Positions 8,770 to 18,239 are shown, counted from the first letter of the stretch. The stretch: 51,985 bases of DNA from Chloroflexota bacterium (GCA_013152435.1 JAADGJ010000013.1:1-51985), one strand, 5' to 3'. The notes: generated by a model from the letters alone, not told the origin. Made by a program: numbers and translations.

Positions 8770-10107
8770 ATGCCGAGACCGCTTACCGCCGTCCTCATCG
8801 GCGCCGGCAACCGGGGTTCCGAGGCGTACGGCTCCTACGCCCTGGCGCACCCCGAGCAAATCCGCTTCGTGGCCGTCGCCGAACCACACGAGGGGCGCCG
8901 CGCCCGCTTCGCCCAAGCGCACGGCATCCCCCCAGAGCACCAATTCACCACATGGGAGGATCTCCTGGCCCGGGGGAAGATCGCTGACGCCGCCCTCGTC
9001 TGCACGATGGATCGGATGCATGTAGAGCCGGCCGTGGCCGCGCTGGAAGCCGGGTACGATGTCCTGTTGGAAAAACCCATGGCGCCCACCCTGGCAGGGT
9101 GCGTGCAGCTCGTCCAGACGGCCGAGCGCACCGGGCACCTCCTGCAGATCGCCCACGTCCTGCGTTATGTCCCCTTCTTCTCCATGCTACACGATGTCGT
9201 CGCCTCCGGGCGCCTGGGCGATATCATCACCGTCGAGCACAGGGAGAACGTCTCCTACTGGCACATGGCTCATTCCTTCGTGCGCGGCCTCTGGCGCAAC
9301 AGCGACATCGCCAGCCCGATGATCCTGACCAAATGCTGCCACGACCTGGACATCCTGTTCTGGCTGTTCGGACCGTGCCGCCGACTGAGCTCGTTCGGCT
9401 CGCTGATCCACTACCGGGCGGAGAACGCCCCGTCGGGAGCCCCGGAGCGATGCACGGATGGCTGCCCGGCCGCCGATGAGTGCCCCTGGTACGCGCCCCG
9501 CATTTATCTGGAACAGACGCCCCTCAAGCTCTCCATGCCGGGACTGGAGGCCATCGCCGACTACCAAGGATGGCCCGTATCCGTCCTCTCCGAGGATCCC
9601 AGCCCGGAGGCCAGACGACGCGCGCTGGAGGCCGGGCCCTATGGGCGCTGCGTATACCACTGCGACAACAACGTCGTCGACCACCAGGTGGTGAACATGG
9701 AGCTGGAGGGCGGCACCTCGGTCAGCATGATCATGCACGGTCACTCCCACAAGGAGGGCCGCACGATGCGCTACGATGGCACCCGCGCCACGCTTCTGGG
9801 CCGCTATTACCTCGACGAGCAGTGGATCGAGATCCACGACCACCTCACAGGCCGGGTGGAAAGGGTCGAGTTCCCGATGGCCTCGGCGGGAGCGGGAGCA
9901 ACCGGGCATGCCAGCGGCGATCAGGGGCTGATGGCCGCCTTCGTCCGGGCGGTCAACGGCACGGAGCCGGCGCTCACCACCGCCAGAGATTCGCTCGAAA
10001 GCCACCTGATGGCCTTCGCCGCCGAGGAGGCCCGGCTGAACGGGAGCGTGATCGACATGAAGGAATTCCGTCAGCGGGCGGAAGCGAGCACGCCGCCTAA
10101 GGGTTAG
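8770..10107 (+). CDS. Gfo/Idh/MocA family NAD(P)-dependent oxidoreductase
   Basis: A 445-residue cytoplasmic oxidoreductase of the glucose-fructose oxidoreductase/inositol dehydrogenase family. The N-terminal Rossmann motif is VLIGAGNRG (residues 8-16). The family motif EKPMAPT at about residue 98 carries the conserved Lys, and CCHDLDILFWLFG in the C-terminal domain has the His-Asp that usually act in substrate binding. A Cys-rich insert around residues 225-245 (CTDGCPAADECPWY) resembles a metal-binding patch seen in some family members. ATG follows AAGGAGAG. The substrate is probably a sugar or cyclitol; not determinable. Confidence 0.9.
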   Translation: MPRPLTAVLIGAGNRGSEAYGSYALAHPEQIRFVAVAEPHEGRRARFAQAHGIPPEHQFTTWEDLLARGKIADAALVCTMDRMHVEPAVAALEAGYDVLLEKPMAPTLAGCVQLVQTAERTGHLLQIAHVLRYVPFFSMLHDVVASGRLGDIITVEHRENVSYWHMAHSFVRGLWRNSDIASPMILTKCCHDLDILFWLFGPCRRLSSFGSLIHYRAENAPSGAPERCTDGCPAADECPWYAPRIYLEQTPLKLSMPGLEAIADYQGWPVSVLSEDPSPEARRRALEAGPYGRCVYHCDNNVVDHQVVNMELEGGTSVSMIMHGHSHKEGRTMRYDGTRATLLGRYYLDEQWIEIHDHLTGRVERVEFPMASAGAGATGHASGDQGLMAAFVRAVNGTEPALTTARDSLESHLMAFAAEEARLNGSVIDMKEFRQRAEASTPPKG

Positions 10108-10116
10108 GGGGCACAC

Positions 10117-10905
10117 ATGTACCCCTACATCGATCTGGGTCCCTGGCACATCAGCACATACACAGTGACCGCCACCCTGGCCCTGACGCTTGTAACCGGG
10201 CTGTATATCTATCCCCGGCTGCTCAAGCTCGGACGTCCACCCGGCCTGATCACCTGGTGCATCCTGATAGCCGCCATGGGCGGATTCGCCAGCGCCTACG
10301 CCGCCAGGATCGCGATCACCCTCTGGCATCGGCTACAAAGCGGCCCCCTCGCGCCAGCAGCGGGATTCAGCGTCATCTGGGCAGCCGTGGGGGTGTACGC
10401 CGCGGCGCTCTACTGCGCGTGGAGATATCGGCTGCCGCTAGGCCGCACCCTGGATCTGGCCGTCGTCCCCGTCCCCCTGGGACAGGCGATCGGGCGCCTG
10501 GGATGCTTTGCCAGGGGCTGCTGCGGGGGCAGGCCGACCGATTCATGGCTCAGCATCTACATGCCGAACACACAAGGCGTATGGGCGCATCGCTACCCCA
10601 CCCAGCTCATGAGCCTGGCGGCGAACCTGCTGATCTTCCTCATCCTTCTGCTCGTGGAGCGCTACGGCCAGAAACGCCCGGATAAGCCGCCCGGGGCGCG
10701 CATCTGGCCGTTCGACGGATTCCTGGTCCTCCTCTACATGGAGCTGTTCGGCATCAAGCGGTTCTTCATCGCCTTCCTGCGAGAAGGCGCTACGCCCGTG
10801 CTCGGCCCGCTCAGCTGGATACAGTTGCACGCCATCCTCCTGATGGCCTTCGCGACGACGCTCATCCTCTGGAACCGAAACCGACGAAAGGAGGAAGCCT
10901 CATGA
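10117..10905 (+). CDS. lgt: Prolipoprotein diacylglyceryl transferase-like membrane protein
   Basis: A 262-residue polytopic membrane protein of the Lgt family, which transfers diacylglycerol from phosphatidylglycerol to the lipobox Cys of prolipoproteins. Family features are the short start with a beta-hairpin (MYPYIDLGPWHISTYT), about seven hydrophobic segments, and GQAIGRLGCFARGCCGG, the position of the Lgt signature with its essential Arg. HRYPTQL and a late RFFIAFLREG segment also fit. The signature is divergent (Cys-rich, no canonical GNF.N.E), so this may be a lineage-specific paralogue. It lies 9 bp after the oxidoreductase and overlaps the next lipoprotein gene by 4 bp. Confidence 0.72.
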   Translation: MYPYIDLGPWHISTYTVTATLALTLVTGLYIYPRLLKLGRPPGLITWCILIAAMGGFASAYAARIAITLWHRLQSGPLAPAAGFSVIWAAVGVYAAALYCAWRYRLPLGRTLDLAVVPVPLGQAIGRLGCFARGCCGGRPTDSWLSIYMPNTQGVWAHRYPTQLMSLAANLLIFLILLLVERYGQKRPDKPPGARIWPFDGFLVLLYMELFGIKRFFIAFLREGATPVLGPLSWIQLHAILLMAFATTLILWNRNRRKEEAS

Positions 10906-12107
10906 GCAACCGGTTCACATCCCGATGGCATCAGATCCTGCTGATCTTCGCCCTCCTCATGCTCTCTCTCGCTCTGATGGTTTCAGGGTGCTACGACGAT
11001 GACGATGATGTCGAAAGGAGCAGGAGTGCCACCGAGATAAAAAAGAAGACCAACTCGACACAGCACATCGACGGGGTCTCCGCCGCCCCACAAGCGGATT
11101 ACTACCTGTGGCAAACCACACAGTGGTTCTATCTGGAAAAGCAGGAGGTCACTCCGGATCTGTGCCAGGACTGGACGGACTTCTGGCAGAGCGGGAACGC
11201 CTTCATCGCCATACGCGCTCCGATCTCCGCCACCATCACGTACCAGACCTCCTACAGCCCCACGCTGAAGCTTGTGAACCGAAGCTGGCCCCCGAAGACC
11301 TTCACGACCATCCCCATGGAAAGCCAGCCCGAGCGTGTGGCCTACATGGAGCAGGCGATGCCGACAGGTCAGGACGAACACTGGCTGGCCATCAGCGGGG
11401 CCACCTCACCCCCCATCCACTGCTCGCTCACATCGAATCTCAGCGGAGGTGAATGGGATTTCCAACTGGACATCTTCTACGACTTCGGCGGCGCACAGGG
11501 AGCGGGCGAGGGGGCTAACCTGGTCCACTACTACTGCTATGAGGGCCAGGATCCGCCCTTCTTCTTCCCACAATCAAGTCAGGCCTCAGGCGAAGGGCGC
11601 GTGATCCGGTCATCGCTTGAAGGGGATGCGATCACCTGCATAGGACCGGATCCCTTCTCCCTTTCCAGCGATTTCCCGTCCTGGGGGCTAGAAGGGAGGC
11701 TCACCGACACCGTCGACGCATCCCAACCCATCACGCTCAGCTACCTTCTGTACAACTACGAGTTCACAACGCTCTCCGTGGACGTCACATATACGTCCAC
11801 GCTGGGCACCATCTGGGGGATCTATGAGGGAACCGAACAAGGGCCAAAGATTCCCCTCACCAAGATCACATCCCCCATTCGCGTGGCCAGCATGCAGGAG
11901 TACTACCTGTGGCTGATCGCCGATATTCCATCCGATACGCCAGCCGGCCCCTACTACCTATCCGTCACCGCAAGCCTCACAAGCCCCCCCGAAATGACAT
12001 CCCAGTCTGCCACAGCGACCACGGCCATCTGGGTCGGCCAATGGACCGCTCCACAGCCGTCCAAACGATACATCTACATGCCGCTGGTGCGGCGCACCTC
12101 CCCTTGA
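10902..12107 (+). CDS. Lipoprotein of unknown function with C-terminal YMPLVRR tail
   Basis: A 401-residue predicted lipoprotein: an N-terminal hydrophobic stretch ends in the lipobox LMVSGC, followed by an Asp-rich run. No domain is recognised. The body is beta-rich, with many short Thr/Ser-rich strands. The last residues, RYIYMPLVRRTSP, contain the same Pro-Leu-Arg-type tail seen at 8454-8477 and in the protein at 26327. The ATG overlaps the Lgt-like gene by ATGA, so the two are translationally coupled. That pairing fits a lipoprotein and a lipid-modifying enzyme, though dedicated modification is only an inference. Confidence 0.75.
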   Translation: MSNRFTSRWHQILLIFALLMLSLALMVSGCYDDDDDVERSRSATEIKKKTNSTQHIDGVSAAPQADYYLWQTTQWFYLEKQEVTPDLCQDWTDFWQSGNAFIAIRAPISATITYQTSYSPTLKLVNRSWPPKTFTTIPMESQPERVAYMEQAMPTGQDEHWLAISGATSPPIHCSLTSNLSGGEWDFQLDIFYDFGGAQGAGEGANLVHYYCYEGQDPPFFFPQSSQASGEGRVIRSSLEGDAITCIGPDPFSLSSDFPSWGLEGRLTDTVDASQPITLSYLLYNYEFTTLSVDVTYTSTLGTIWGIYEGTEQGPKIPLTKITSPIRVASMQEYYLWLIADIPSDTPAGPYYLSVTASLTSPPEMTSQSATATTAIWVGQWTAPQPSKRYIYMPLVRRTSP

Positions 12108-12210
12108 GGGCGAGCATCGGGGTAGTCGAGGGCGATACCCTCGGCTACCCCGTCCCCGCCTTTAGATAAAGCAACATATGAACCCTGGGTAGTCTCCCTC
12201 ATGGGTGTTG

Positions 12211-12365
12211 CCAGGGCAGGGGCGATTCGTGAATCGCCCCTGCCTACAGGTAGGTGGCGGTAGATATCCCCGTCTGGGAAAAGCCCACAGGAGGCGCCAT
12301 TCATGCAGCGCTGCTCACAAAATGGTCTCCCGTGGTCTCACCAACACGAGACAGGGGGACCACCG
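12211..12365. repeat. Dispersed repeat family A, copy 2
   Basis: Second copy of the 86-237 element, in the same orientation. Its palindrome at 12215-12244 matches that at 90-119 except for one central base. The shared tail runs to ACCAACACGAGACAGGG. Confidence 0.75.
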
Positions 12366-12404
12366 AACCCTGGTTTTCAGGAAATAGCGGGGTTCTGAAA
12401 GGGG

Positions 12405-12482
12405 AGGTGCGGAGGGGCTTCCCCTTTGCAGAAAAACTCTTCCTCTCGCCTTCTACCTGCCTGGTTGGGGCTCTGGCCGATT
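12405..12482. repeat. Dispersed repeat family C, copy 1
   Basis: A block with GGTGCGGAGGGGCTTCCCC, GAAAAACTCTT and CTGCCTGGTTGGGGC recurs inverted at 26011-26095. Its interior also resembles the middle of the family B elements, so B and C may be related. Confidence 0.6.
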
Positions 12483-12538
12483 ATCCGAAACGAATGACGC
12501 GGCCCACATGTTTCTTTCACCACGCGAAGATCAATAGT

Positions 12539-12647
12539 GCGGGTGGCGGAGGCAGCGCCTTTCGCCACTCGAAAGGCCAGTCTTGGGAAGCGGGCCAATC
12601 CTCATCCCTGCAGGTGTCATGTATGCCGACATGAACGCTGGACTAAG
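12539..12647. repeat. Dispersed repeat family D, copy 2
   Basis: Direct copy of 3437-3546, with the same GGGTGGCGGA start and ATGAACGCTGGACTAA end. Confidence 0.65.
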
Positions 12648-12924
12648 GCCCTGTGTACCGAACCAGGGCTTTTCAAAGTTAAACACCTGCCCCTGAAATC
12701 CTGCCGTAGGGGCGCCCCTTATGGGCGCCTGAGGCAGCCCTTGTGGCTGCCTCTACAAGATCTAAAGTAACGCCCGAGCCCTTAGAGACGTATTTGGTAG
12801 GAGCGCAACACCGTTGCGTCCCTGCAACGCCCTTTCCCAAGTGAAGCGAGGCAGGTCTGAGGTGAGGCGCCCGGGGAGAGCCTCCGTTAGATTTTTGAAA
12901 AGCCCCGTACCGAACCGATCGGGT

Positions 12925-12953
12925 TTGACATGCCCGGCGGGATGTGCTAATAT
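12925..12953 (+). promoter_or_regulatory. Strong sigma70-type promoter of the lysine operon
   Basis: A perfect TTGACA at 12925-12930, a 17-bp spacer, and TAATAT at 12948-12953. Transcription should begin near 12960, giving a leader of about 455 nt before hcs at 13417. The leader holds two peptide ORFs and an intrinsic terminator. Confidence 0.85.
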
Positions 12954-12985
12954 CGCCCCTGTGAAGGTGTACTCTCATCTCGGGG

Positions 12986-13057
12986 ATGTGTGACGTGCTT
13001 TCCTGTATCACCCTCCGCAGCAAGAAGCAGAGCAAGGCCAAGAAGCCGGACCATTAG
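12986..13057 (+). CDS. Lysine-rich leader peptide (attenuator peptide 1)
   Basis: A 23-codon ORF reading MCDVLSCITL then RSKKQSKAKKPDH. Five Lys codons, all AAG, fall within eight codons at 13022-13045, just before the TAG at 13055. The ORF begins about 26 nt after the predicted transcription start. Its stop codon touches the 5-prime strand of the antiterminator (13057-13067). This is the classical layout of a leader peptide whose ribosome senses charged tRNA-Lys. The ribosome-binding site is weak (GGGG directly before ATG). The sequence shows codon content and placement; regulation by ribosome stalling is inferred. Confidence 0.75.
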   Translation: MCDVLSCITLRSKKQSKAKKPDH

Positions 13058-13115
13058 GTCTGGTTGACGGCGTTTGCTCCGCACGCGGAGGAGTTGCGAC
13101 CAGCTCAGCCAGACC
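13057..13115 (+). promoter_or_regulatory. Predicted antiterminator of the lysine attenuator
   Basis: GGTCTGGTTGA at 13057-13067 can pair with TCAGCCAGACC at 13105-13115 (11 pairs, one of them G-U). This uses bases of the terminator left arm (13105-13107) and its loop. A small CTCCG/CGGAG hairpin (13077-13090) lies between the strands. A ribosome stalled on the Lys codons leaves the 5-prime strand free; one that reaches the stop codon would cover it. Confidence 0.65.
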
Positions 13116-13137
13116 GGCCATATGAGCTGGTCTTTTT
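13098..13137 (+). terminator. Intrinsic terminator within the lysine leader (attenuator)
   Basis: A perfect 10-bp stem, GACCAGCTCA (13098-13107) with TGAGCTGGTC (13123-13132), has a 15-nt loop and is followed by TTTTTGTT. It lies 280 nt before hcs and inside the operon transcript, so it only makes sense as a conditional terminator. Confidence 0.85.
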
Positions 13138-13173
13138 GTTACCAGGCACCCCTTCCGTTACGAGGATCCGTTC

Positions 13174-13242
13174 ATGCAGGCTACCCGTGATGCCAACACC
13201 AAGCGCAGCAAGTGCAAGCGGCCAGACCGCGGGTCTGGTTAG
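13174..13242 (+). CDS. Second lysine-containing leader mini-ORF
   Basis: A 22-codon ORF reading MQATRDANTKRSKCKRPDRGSG, preceded by a good Shine-Dalgarno (GAGGA, 7 nt from ATG). It has three AAG Lys codons. Its KRSKCKRPD core resembles RSKKQSKAKKPD of the first leader peptide, and both ORFs run into GGTCTGGTT, so the unit looks like a diverged duplication. No U-tract terminator follows, so if it regulates, it may act on translation of hcs or on a Rho site. Confidence 0.55.
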   Translation: MQATRDANTKRSKCKRPDRGSG

Positions 13243-14612
<1,370 letters not shown>

Positions 14613-14613
<1 letters not shown>

Positions 14614-15905
14614 TGGGCAAGACGTTCGCCGAGAAGGCGCTGGCGCGCGCCGCTGGGGTTTCCGAGGTCACCGCTGGGCAGGTGATCGACGCCCGACCGG
14701 ATGTGATCCTATCCCACGACAACACGGCTGCCATCGCCCGGACGTTTTCCTCCCTGGGCGTCGACCGGGTTCGACACCCGGAGCGGGTGGCCATCGTGCT
14801 GGATCACGCCGTCCCGGCTCCCACCACGCGCCACGCGCAGAACCACGCCGAGATCCGGCGGTTCGTGGCGGAACAGGGGATCACGCATTTCTTCGACGTG
14901 GGACGCGGCATCTGCCATCAGGTGCTGAGCGAGGAGGCCATCGTCCTGCCCGGCCAGCTCATCCTGGGGGCAGACTCCCACACGACCCATTACGGCTGGA
15001 TGGGCGCGTTCGGCGCTGGCGTGGGCCGCAGCGAGGTGGCCGCGCTGTGGGCCACCGGCGAGCTATGGCTGCGGGTGCCCGAGTCCATACGCATCGTGCT
15101 GGAGGGATCACTCCCCCTCGGCGTGACGGCCAAGGATTTCGCGCTGCGCGTCATCGGCGACCTGGGCGCCGACGGCGGGATCTATCTGTCCATCGAGTTC
15201 AGCGGCTCTGGCATCGAGGCCATGTCCGTGGAGTCCCGCATGGTGTTGCCCAACATGATGGCCGAGATGGGGGCCAAAAACGCGTACGTGCCCCCCGATG
15301 CGGTCGTGTTCGACTGGCTGGCACCCCGGCTGGCGCGCCGCACCGGGCGTCCCGTCGAGGAGTGCCGGGCACAGATCGAGGCCGGCGCGCTATATCCGGA
15401 CCCGGATGCCGAATATGTCGCCGAATACCGGTACAACGCCGCGGAACTGGAGCCGTACGTCGCTTGCCCACACACAGTGGATAATGTGGTGCCGCTGTCG
15501 GAGGTGGCGGGCACGCGGGTGCAACAAGCGTTCCTGGGCACCTGCACCAACGGCCGGCTGGAGGACATCGCCCTTGCAGCCGAGGTGATCCGGGGGCGAC
15601 GCGTGGCCCCGGACACCCGCCTTCTGGTGATCCCCGCTTCCAACCAGGTGCTGCAGGAGGCCATGGAGCGCGGCCATATCCAGACGCTGATCGAGGCGGG
15701 TGCGATCATCGGCGTGCCAGGGTGCGGGCCGTGCATGGGCAACCATATGGGCATCCCCGCCCCCGGCGAGGTCACCATCTCCACGGCCAATCGCAATTTC
15801 CGCGGGCGTATGGGCACGCGAGAGGCGGAGATCTATCTGGCAAATCCAGCAGTGGTGGCGGCGTCCGCCATCAAGGGAGTGATTGCCGACCCGAGGGAGT
15901 TGTAG
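14613..15905 (+). CDS. lysT: Homoaconitase large subunit
   Basis: A 430-residue aconitase-family large subunit that isomerises homocitrate to homoisocitrate together with the small subunit. The [4Fe-4S] cluster ligands are visible as Cys311 (FLGTCTNGR), Cys371 and Cys374 ([12 protein letters not shown]). [21 protein letters not shown] is the conserved substrate loop. The length is typical of the LeuC/LysT subfamily. The start codon overlaps the hcs stop. It is separated from lysU by a gap holding a palindromic cassette. Confidence 0.93.
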
Positions 15906-15918
15906 GCGTGGAGCGGGG

Positions 15919-15969
15919 AGCGCAATACGCAACACGCAATACGTATTGCGTATTACGTGTTGCGTAATG
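15919..15969. repeat. Palindromic gap cassette G1 (word ACGCAATACG)
   Basis: The lysT-lysU gap is filled by tandem variants of ACGCAAT/ACGCAAC read into their reverse complements. It includes a perfect 18-bp palindrome at 15934-15951 (ACGCAATACGTATTGCGT). Related cassettes lie at 16487-16553, 17980-18036 and 32561-32612. Confidence 0.8.
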
Positions 15970-15999
15970 AGGTAATGCATAAAGGATATGGGGTCCGCC

Positions 16000-16503
16000 A
16001 TGACGATCCGAGGCCGAGTCTGGAAATACGGCGACAACGTGAACACCGACGTCATCTTCCCCGGCAAGTACACCTACACCATCACCGATCGCCGGGAGAT
16101 GGCCCGGCACGCGCTGGAGGATCTGGACCCGAGCTTCGCGGGGAACGTGCAGCCCGGCGATGTGATCGTGGCCGGGCGCAACTGGGGATGCGGCTCCAGC
16201 CGGGAGCAGGCGACCATCTGCCTGAAAGAGGCGGGGGTGGGCGCCATCGTGGCCGAATCGTTCGCCCGCATCTTTTATCGCAACGCGCTCAACAACGGGC
16301 TCCCGGCCATCATCTGCCCGGAGGCGGCCGCCGCGTTGGAATCCGGCGATGCGGTGGAGATCGATTTAGAGGCTGGAACGATCCGGCGTGGAGACGATAC
16401 ATGGCACTTCCCGCCGCTGCCGGAGACGGCTTTACGTCTGATCCAGGCGGGAGGGTTGATCCCATATCTCAGACGGGAGCTAGGGACAACACGCAATACC
16501 TAA
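16000..16503 (+). CDS. lysU: Homoaconitase small subunit
   Basis: A 167-residue aconitase swivel-domain subunit, partner of LysT. Diagnostic segments are [14 protein letters not shown] near the N-terminus, [11 protein letters not shown] in the middle (substrate-binding Ser-Arg) and [23 protein letters not shown] 16000 is preferred because it gives the family N-terminus; an in-frame ATG at 15988 would leave almost no room after AAAGGA. The last residues (GTTRNT) and the TAA stop are encoded by the palindromic cassette at 16487-16553. Confidence 0.9.
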   Translation: MTIRGRVWKYGDNVNTDVIFPGKYTYTITDRREMARHALEDLDPSFAGNVQPGDVIVAGRNWGCGSSREQATICLKEAGVGAIVAESFARIFYRNALNNGLPAIICPEAAAALESGDAVEIDLEAGTIRRGDDTWHFPPLPETALRLIQAGGLIPYLRRELGTTRNT

Positions 16504-16553
16504 CACGCAACACGTAACACGCAACACGTAATTGCGTACTGCGTATTGCGTGT
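16487..16553. repeat. Palindromic gap cassette G2
   Basis: Five tandem variants of the word AACACGCAATAC/AACACGTAAC are followed by their complement (ATTGCGTACTGCGTATTGCG). It supplies the last codons and stop of lysU and ends just before the ribosome-binding site of the MazG-like gene. Confidence 0.75.
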
Positions 16554-16573
16554 GGGTGCGAGGGAACGAGATC

Positions 16574-16918
16574 GTGGACATACGGGAGCTTACAACGCAG
16601 GTGGAGGCGTTCATCGCCGACATGGGATGGGCGGGGCCGGAATCGCCCTGGCCGCGCACGCCGCGCAACCTGGCCACGTCCGTGATGATCGAGGCGGCCG
16701 AGCTACTTCAGCACTTCCAGTGGGGTGACGAGGTGACCGACCCGGACGCGCTGGGCGCGGAGATGGCCGACGTGCTCATTTACCTGCTGCAGCTGGCTGC
16801 GATCACCGACATCGATCTGGAAGCGGCCACCGTGGCCAAGCTGGCCCGCAACCGCCAGCGATTTTCGCCTTCGAAAATAGGAACCGCGAAGGGCGCAAAG
16901 AGCGCTAAGGATTTTTGA
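16574..16918 (+). CDS. MazG-like nucleotide pyrophosphohydrolase
   Basis: A 114-residue all-alpha NTP pyrophosphohydrolase of the MazG/RS21-C6 (dCTPase) type. The metal-binding signature is EAAELLQHFQW in helix 2 and EMADVLIYLLQLA in helix 3, matching EExxE with ExxD (the first Glu is replaced by Ile-Glu-Ala-Ala-Glu spacing). It would hydrolyse non-canonical or excess nucleoside triphosphates. GTG lies 8 nt after AGGGA. The last 12 residues (GTAKGAKSAKDF) are encoded by the cassette at 16881-16950. It has no known role in lysine synthesis; it is probably a hitchhiker in the operon. Confidence 0.82.
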   Translation: MDIRELTTQVEAFIADMGWAGPESPWPRTPRNLATSVMIEAAELLQHFQWGDEVTDPDALGAEMADVLIYLLQLAAITDIDLEAATVAKLARNRQRFSPSKIGTAKGAKSAKDF

Positions 16919-16950
16919 AAGCCTTTGCGTCCTTCGCGCCCTTTGCGGTT
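16881..16950. repeat. Palindromic gap cassette G3 (word AACCGCGAAGGGCGC)
   Basis: A long imperfect inverted repeat. AACCGCGAAGGGCGCAAAG on the left mirrors CTTTGCGTCCTTCGCGCCC and GCGGTT on the right, made of an 11-nt word repeated with variation. It overlaps the 3-prime end of the MazG-like gene and ends 18 nt before the hicdh start. Confidence 0.8.
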
Positions 16951-16968
16951 AGATTAAAGGGACCAGGC

Positions 16969-17970
16969 ATGAGTCATCGCATCTGCGTCATCGAGGGAGA
17001 CGGCATCGGACGGGAGGTGATCCCGGCGGCCGTGGCCGTGTTGCAAGCCACCGGCGTTGATCTGACGTTCGAGCACGCCGAAGGCGGCTTCGGCTGCTTC
17101 CAACGACGCGGCACGGCGCTGCCGCCGGAGACGCTGGCACTGGCCCGGGAGTGCGACGCCGTCTTCTTCGGCGCCACCCAATCGCCCTCGGGCAAAGTAG
17201 ATGGGTATCGCAGCCCTATCCTGGAGCTACGCCGGGAGCTGGACCTCTACGCCAACCTGCGCCCCGTGCGCTCGCTGCCGATCCCCGACAGCCGCCCGGG
17301 GATCGACCTGCTCATCGTGCGGGAGAACACGGAGGGTCTGTACATGCGCCGTGAGCGCAGCGACGGCGAGACGGCCATCGCCGAGCGCGTCATCACCCGC
17401 CGGGCGTCGGCACGCATCATGCGCGTGGCCTGCGAGCAAGCCCAGGGCCGTCGCGGCCACGTGACGCTGGTGCACAAAGCCAACGTGCTAACCGAGACCG
17501 ATGGCCTGTTCCGCCGGACGGCGCTGGAGGTGGCCGAGGCGTACCCGGGCGTTCGGGTGGATGAGCTGCTGGTGGACACGGCGGCCATGCGCCTGGTGCA
17601 GGCGCCCGAATCGTTCGATGTGCTGGTGACCACGAACCTGTTCGGCGACATCCTGAGCGACGAGGCGGCCGGGCTGGTGGGGGGCCTGGGGCTGGCCGCC
17701 TCGGCCAACATCGGCGATCGACACGGGCTGTTCGAGCCCGTCCACGGATCGGCCCCGGACATCGCCGGGCGAGGCATCGCCAACCCCATCGCCGCCATCC
17801 TGGCCGGCGCGCTGATGCTGGACTTCCTGGGCGAATCGGAGGCAGCCGACCGCGTCCGGTCGGCTGCACTGGACGTCTTGAAACACGGCCCCCGCACGCC
17901 CGACCTGGGTGGGGACGCCCGCACCGCCGACGTGACGCAGGCGGTCGTGAGGAGGATGAGTGATAGGTAG
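16969..17970 (+). CDS. hicdh: Homoisocitrate dehydrogenase
   Basis: A 333-residue beta-decarboxylating dehydrogenase that oxidises homoisocitrate to 2-oxoadipate with NAD. IEGDGIGREVIPAA opens the fold. VRENTEGLYMRRER is the substrate loop resembling Thermus homoisocitrate dehydrogenase rather than the Ser-type loop of isocitrate enzymes. LVHKANVLTETDGLF carries the catalytic Lys, TTNLFGDILSDEAAGLVGGLG the metal Asp residues, and HGSAPDIAGRGIANP the NAD loop. ATG 16969 follows AAAGG; upstream in-frame codons lie inside cassette G3. Broad activity on isocitrate, as reported for some relatives, is possible. Confidence 0.9.
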   Translation: MSHRICVIEGDGIGREVIPAAVAVLQATGVDLTFEHAEGGFGCFQRRGTALPPETLALARECDAVFFGATQSPSGKVDGYRSPILELRRELDLYANLRPVRSLPIPDSRPGIDLLIVRENTEGLYMRRERSDGETAIAERVITRRASARIMRVACEQAQGRRGHVTLVHKANVLTETDGLFRRTALEVAEAYPGVRVDELLVDTAAMRLVQAPESFDVLVTTNLFGDILSDEAAGLVGGLGLAASANIGDRHGLFEPVHGSAPDIAGRGIANPIAAILAGALMLDFLGESEAADRVRSAALDVLKHGPRTPDLGGDARTADVTQAVVRRMSDR

Positions 17971-17979
17971 CTTTCCGTA

Positions 17980-18036
17980 TTACGCAATACGCAATACGTT
18001 TCATGGGTTTCGTATTTCGTATTGCGTATTGCGTAA
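17980..18036. repeat. Palindromic gap cassette G4, perfect 19-bp inverted repeat
   Basis: TTACGCAATACGCAATACG at 17980-17998 is the exact reverse complement of 18018-18036, with a 19-nt loop. It fills the hicdh-lysW gap, ending 12 nt before the lysW Shine-Dalgarno. There is no U-tract, so a terminator is unlikely; an RNA-processing or stability hairpin is possible. Confidence 0.85.
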
Positions 18037-18062
18037 TAACGTAAGGTTAAGGAGGAACTACC

Positions 18063-18239
18063 ATGGCCGAAGTCCGAACCGCCGAATGCCCTGAGTGCGC
18101 TGCCGAGATCGAGCTGAGCGATGTGATCGTCGGCGAGATCATCGAATGTCCCGATTGCGGCGTGGAACTGGAGGTGCGAAACCTGGACCCGTTGGAACTT
18201 GACCTGGCCCCACAGGAAGAGGAGGACTGGGGAGAGTAA
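18063..18239 (+). CDS. lysW: LysW amino-group carrier protein
   Basis: A 58-residue acidic carrier protein. Alpha-aminoadipate is attached through its amino group to the gamma-carboxyl of the C-terminal Glu and stays bound until lysine is made. The zinc ribbon is visible as Cys9-x2-Cys12 and Cys29-x2-Cys32. The chain is rich in Glu and Asp and ends in the signature EDWGE. It starts at ATG with an ideal AAGGAGG 7 nt upstream, fitting the high expression a stoichiometric carrier needs. It is flanked by cassettes G4 and G5 and followed by its ligase LysX. The gene is short enough for automated callers to miss. Confidence 0.96.
   Translation: MAEVRTAECPECAAEIELSDVIVGEIIECPDCGVELEVRNLDPLELDLAPQEEEDWGE

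Larger units (their letters stand above)
12108..12924. other. Repeat-filled intergenic region
   Basis: No gene is supported in these 817 bp. It holds a 33-nt hairpin at 12119-12151 (GGGGTAG...CTACCCC, possible transcript end for the lipoprotein operon), family A copy 2, a family C copy and family D copy 2. Two further hairpins lie near 12705-12755, one of them GAGGCAGCC/GGCTGCCTC. Small ORFs crossing it differ between copies and look spurious. Confidence 0.7.
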
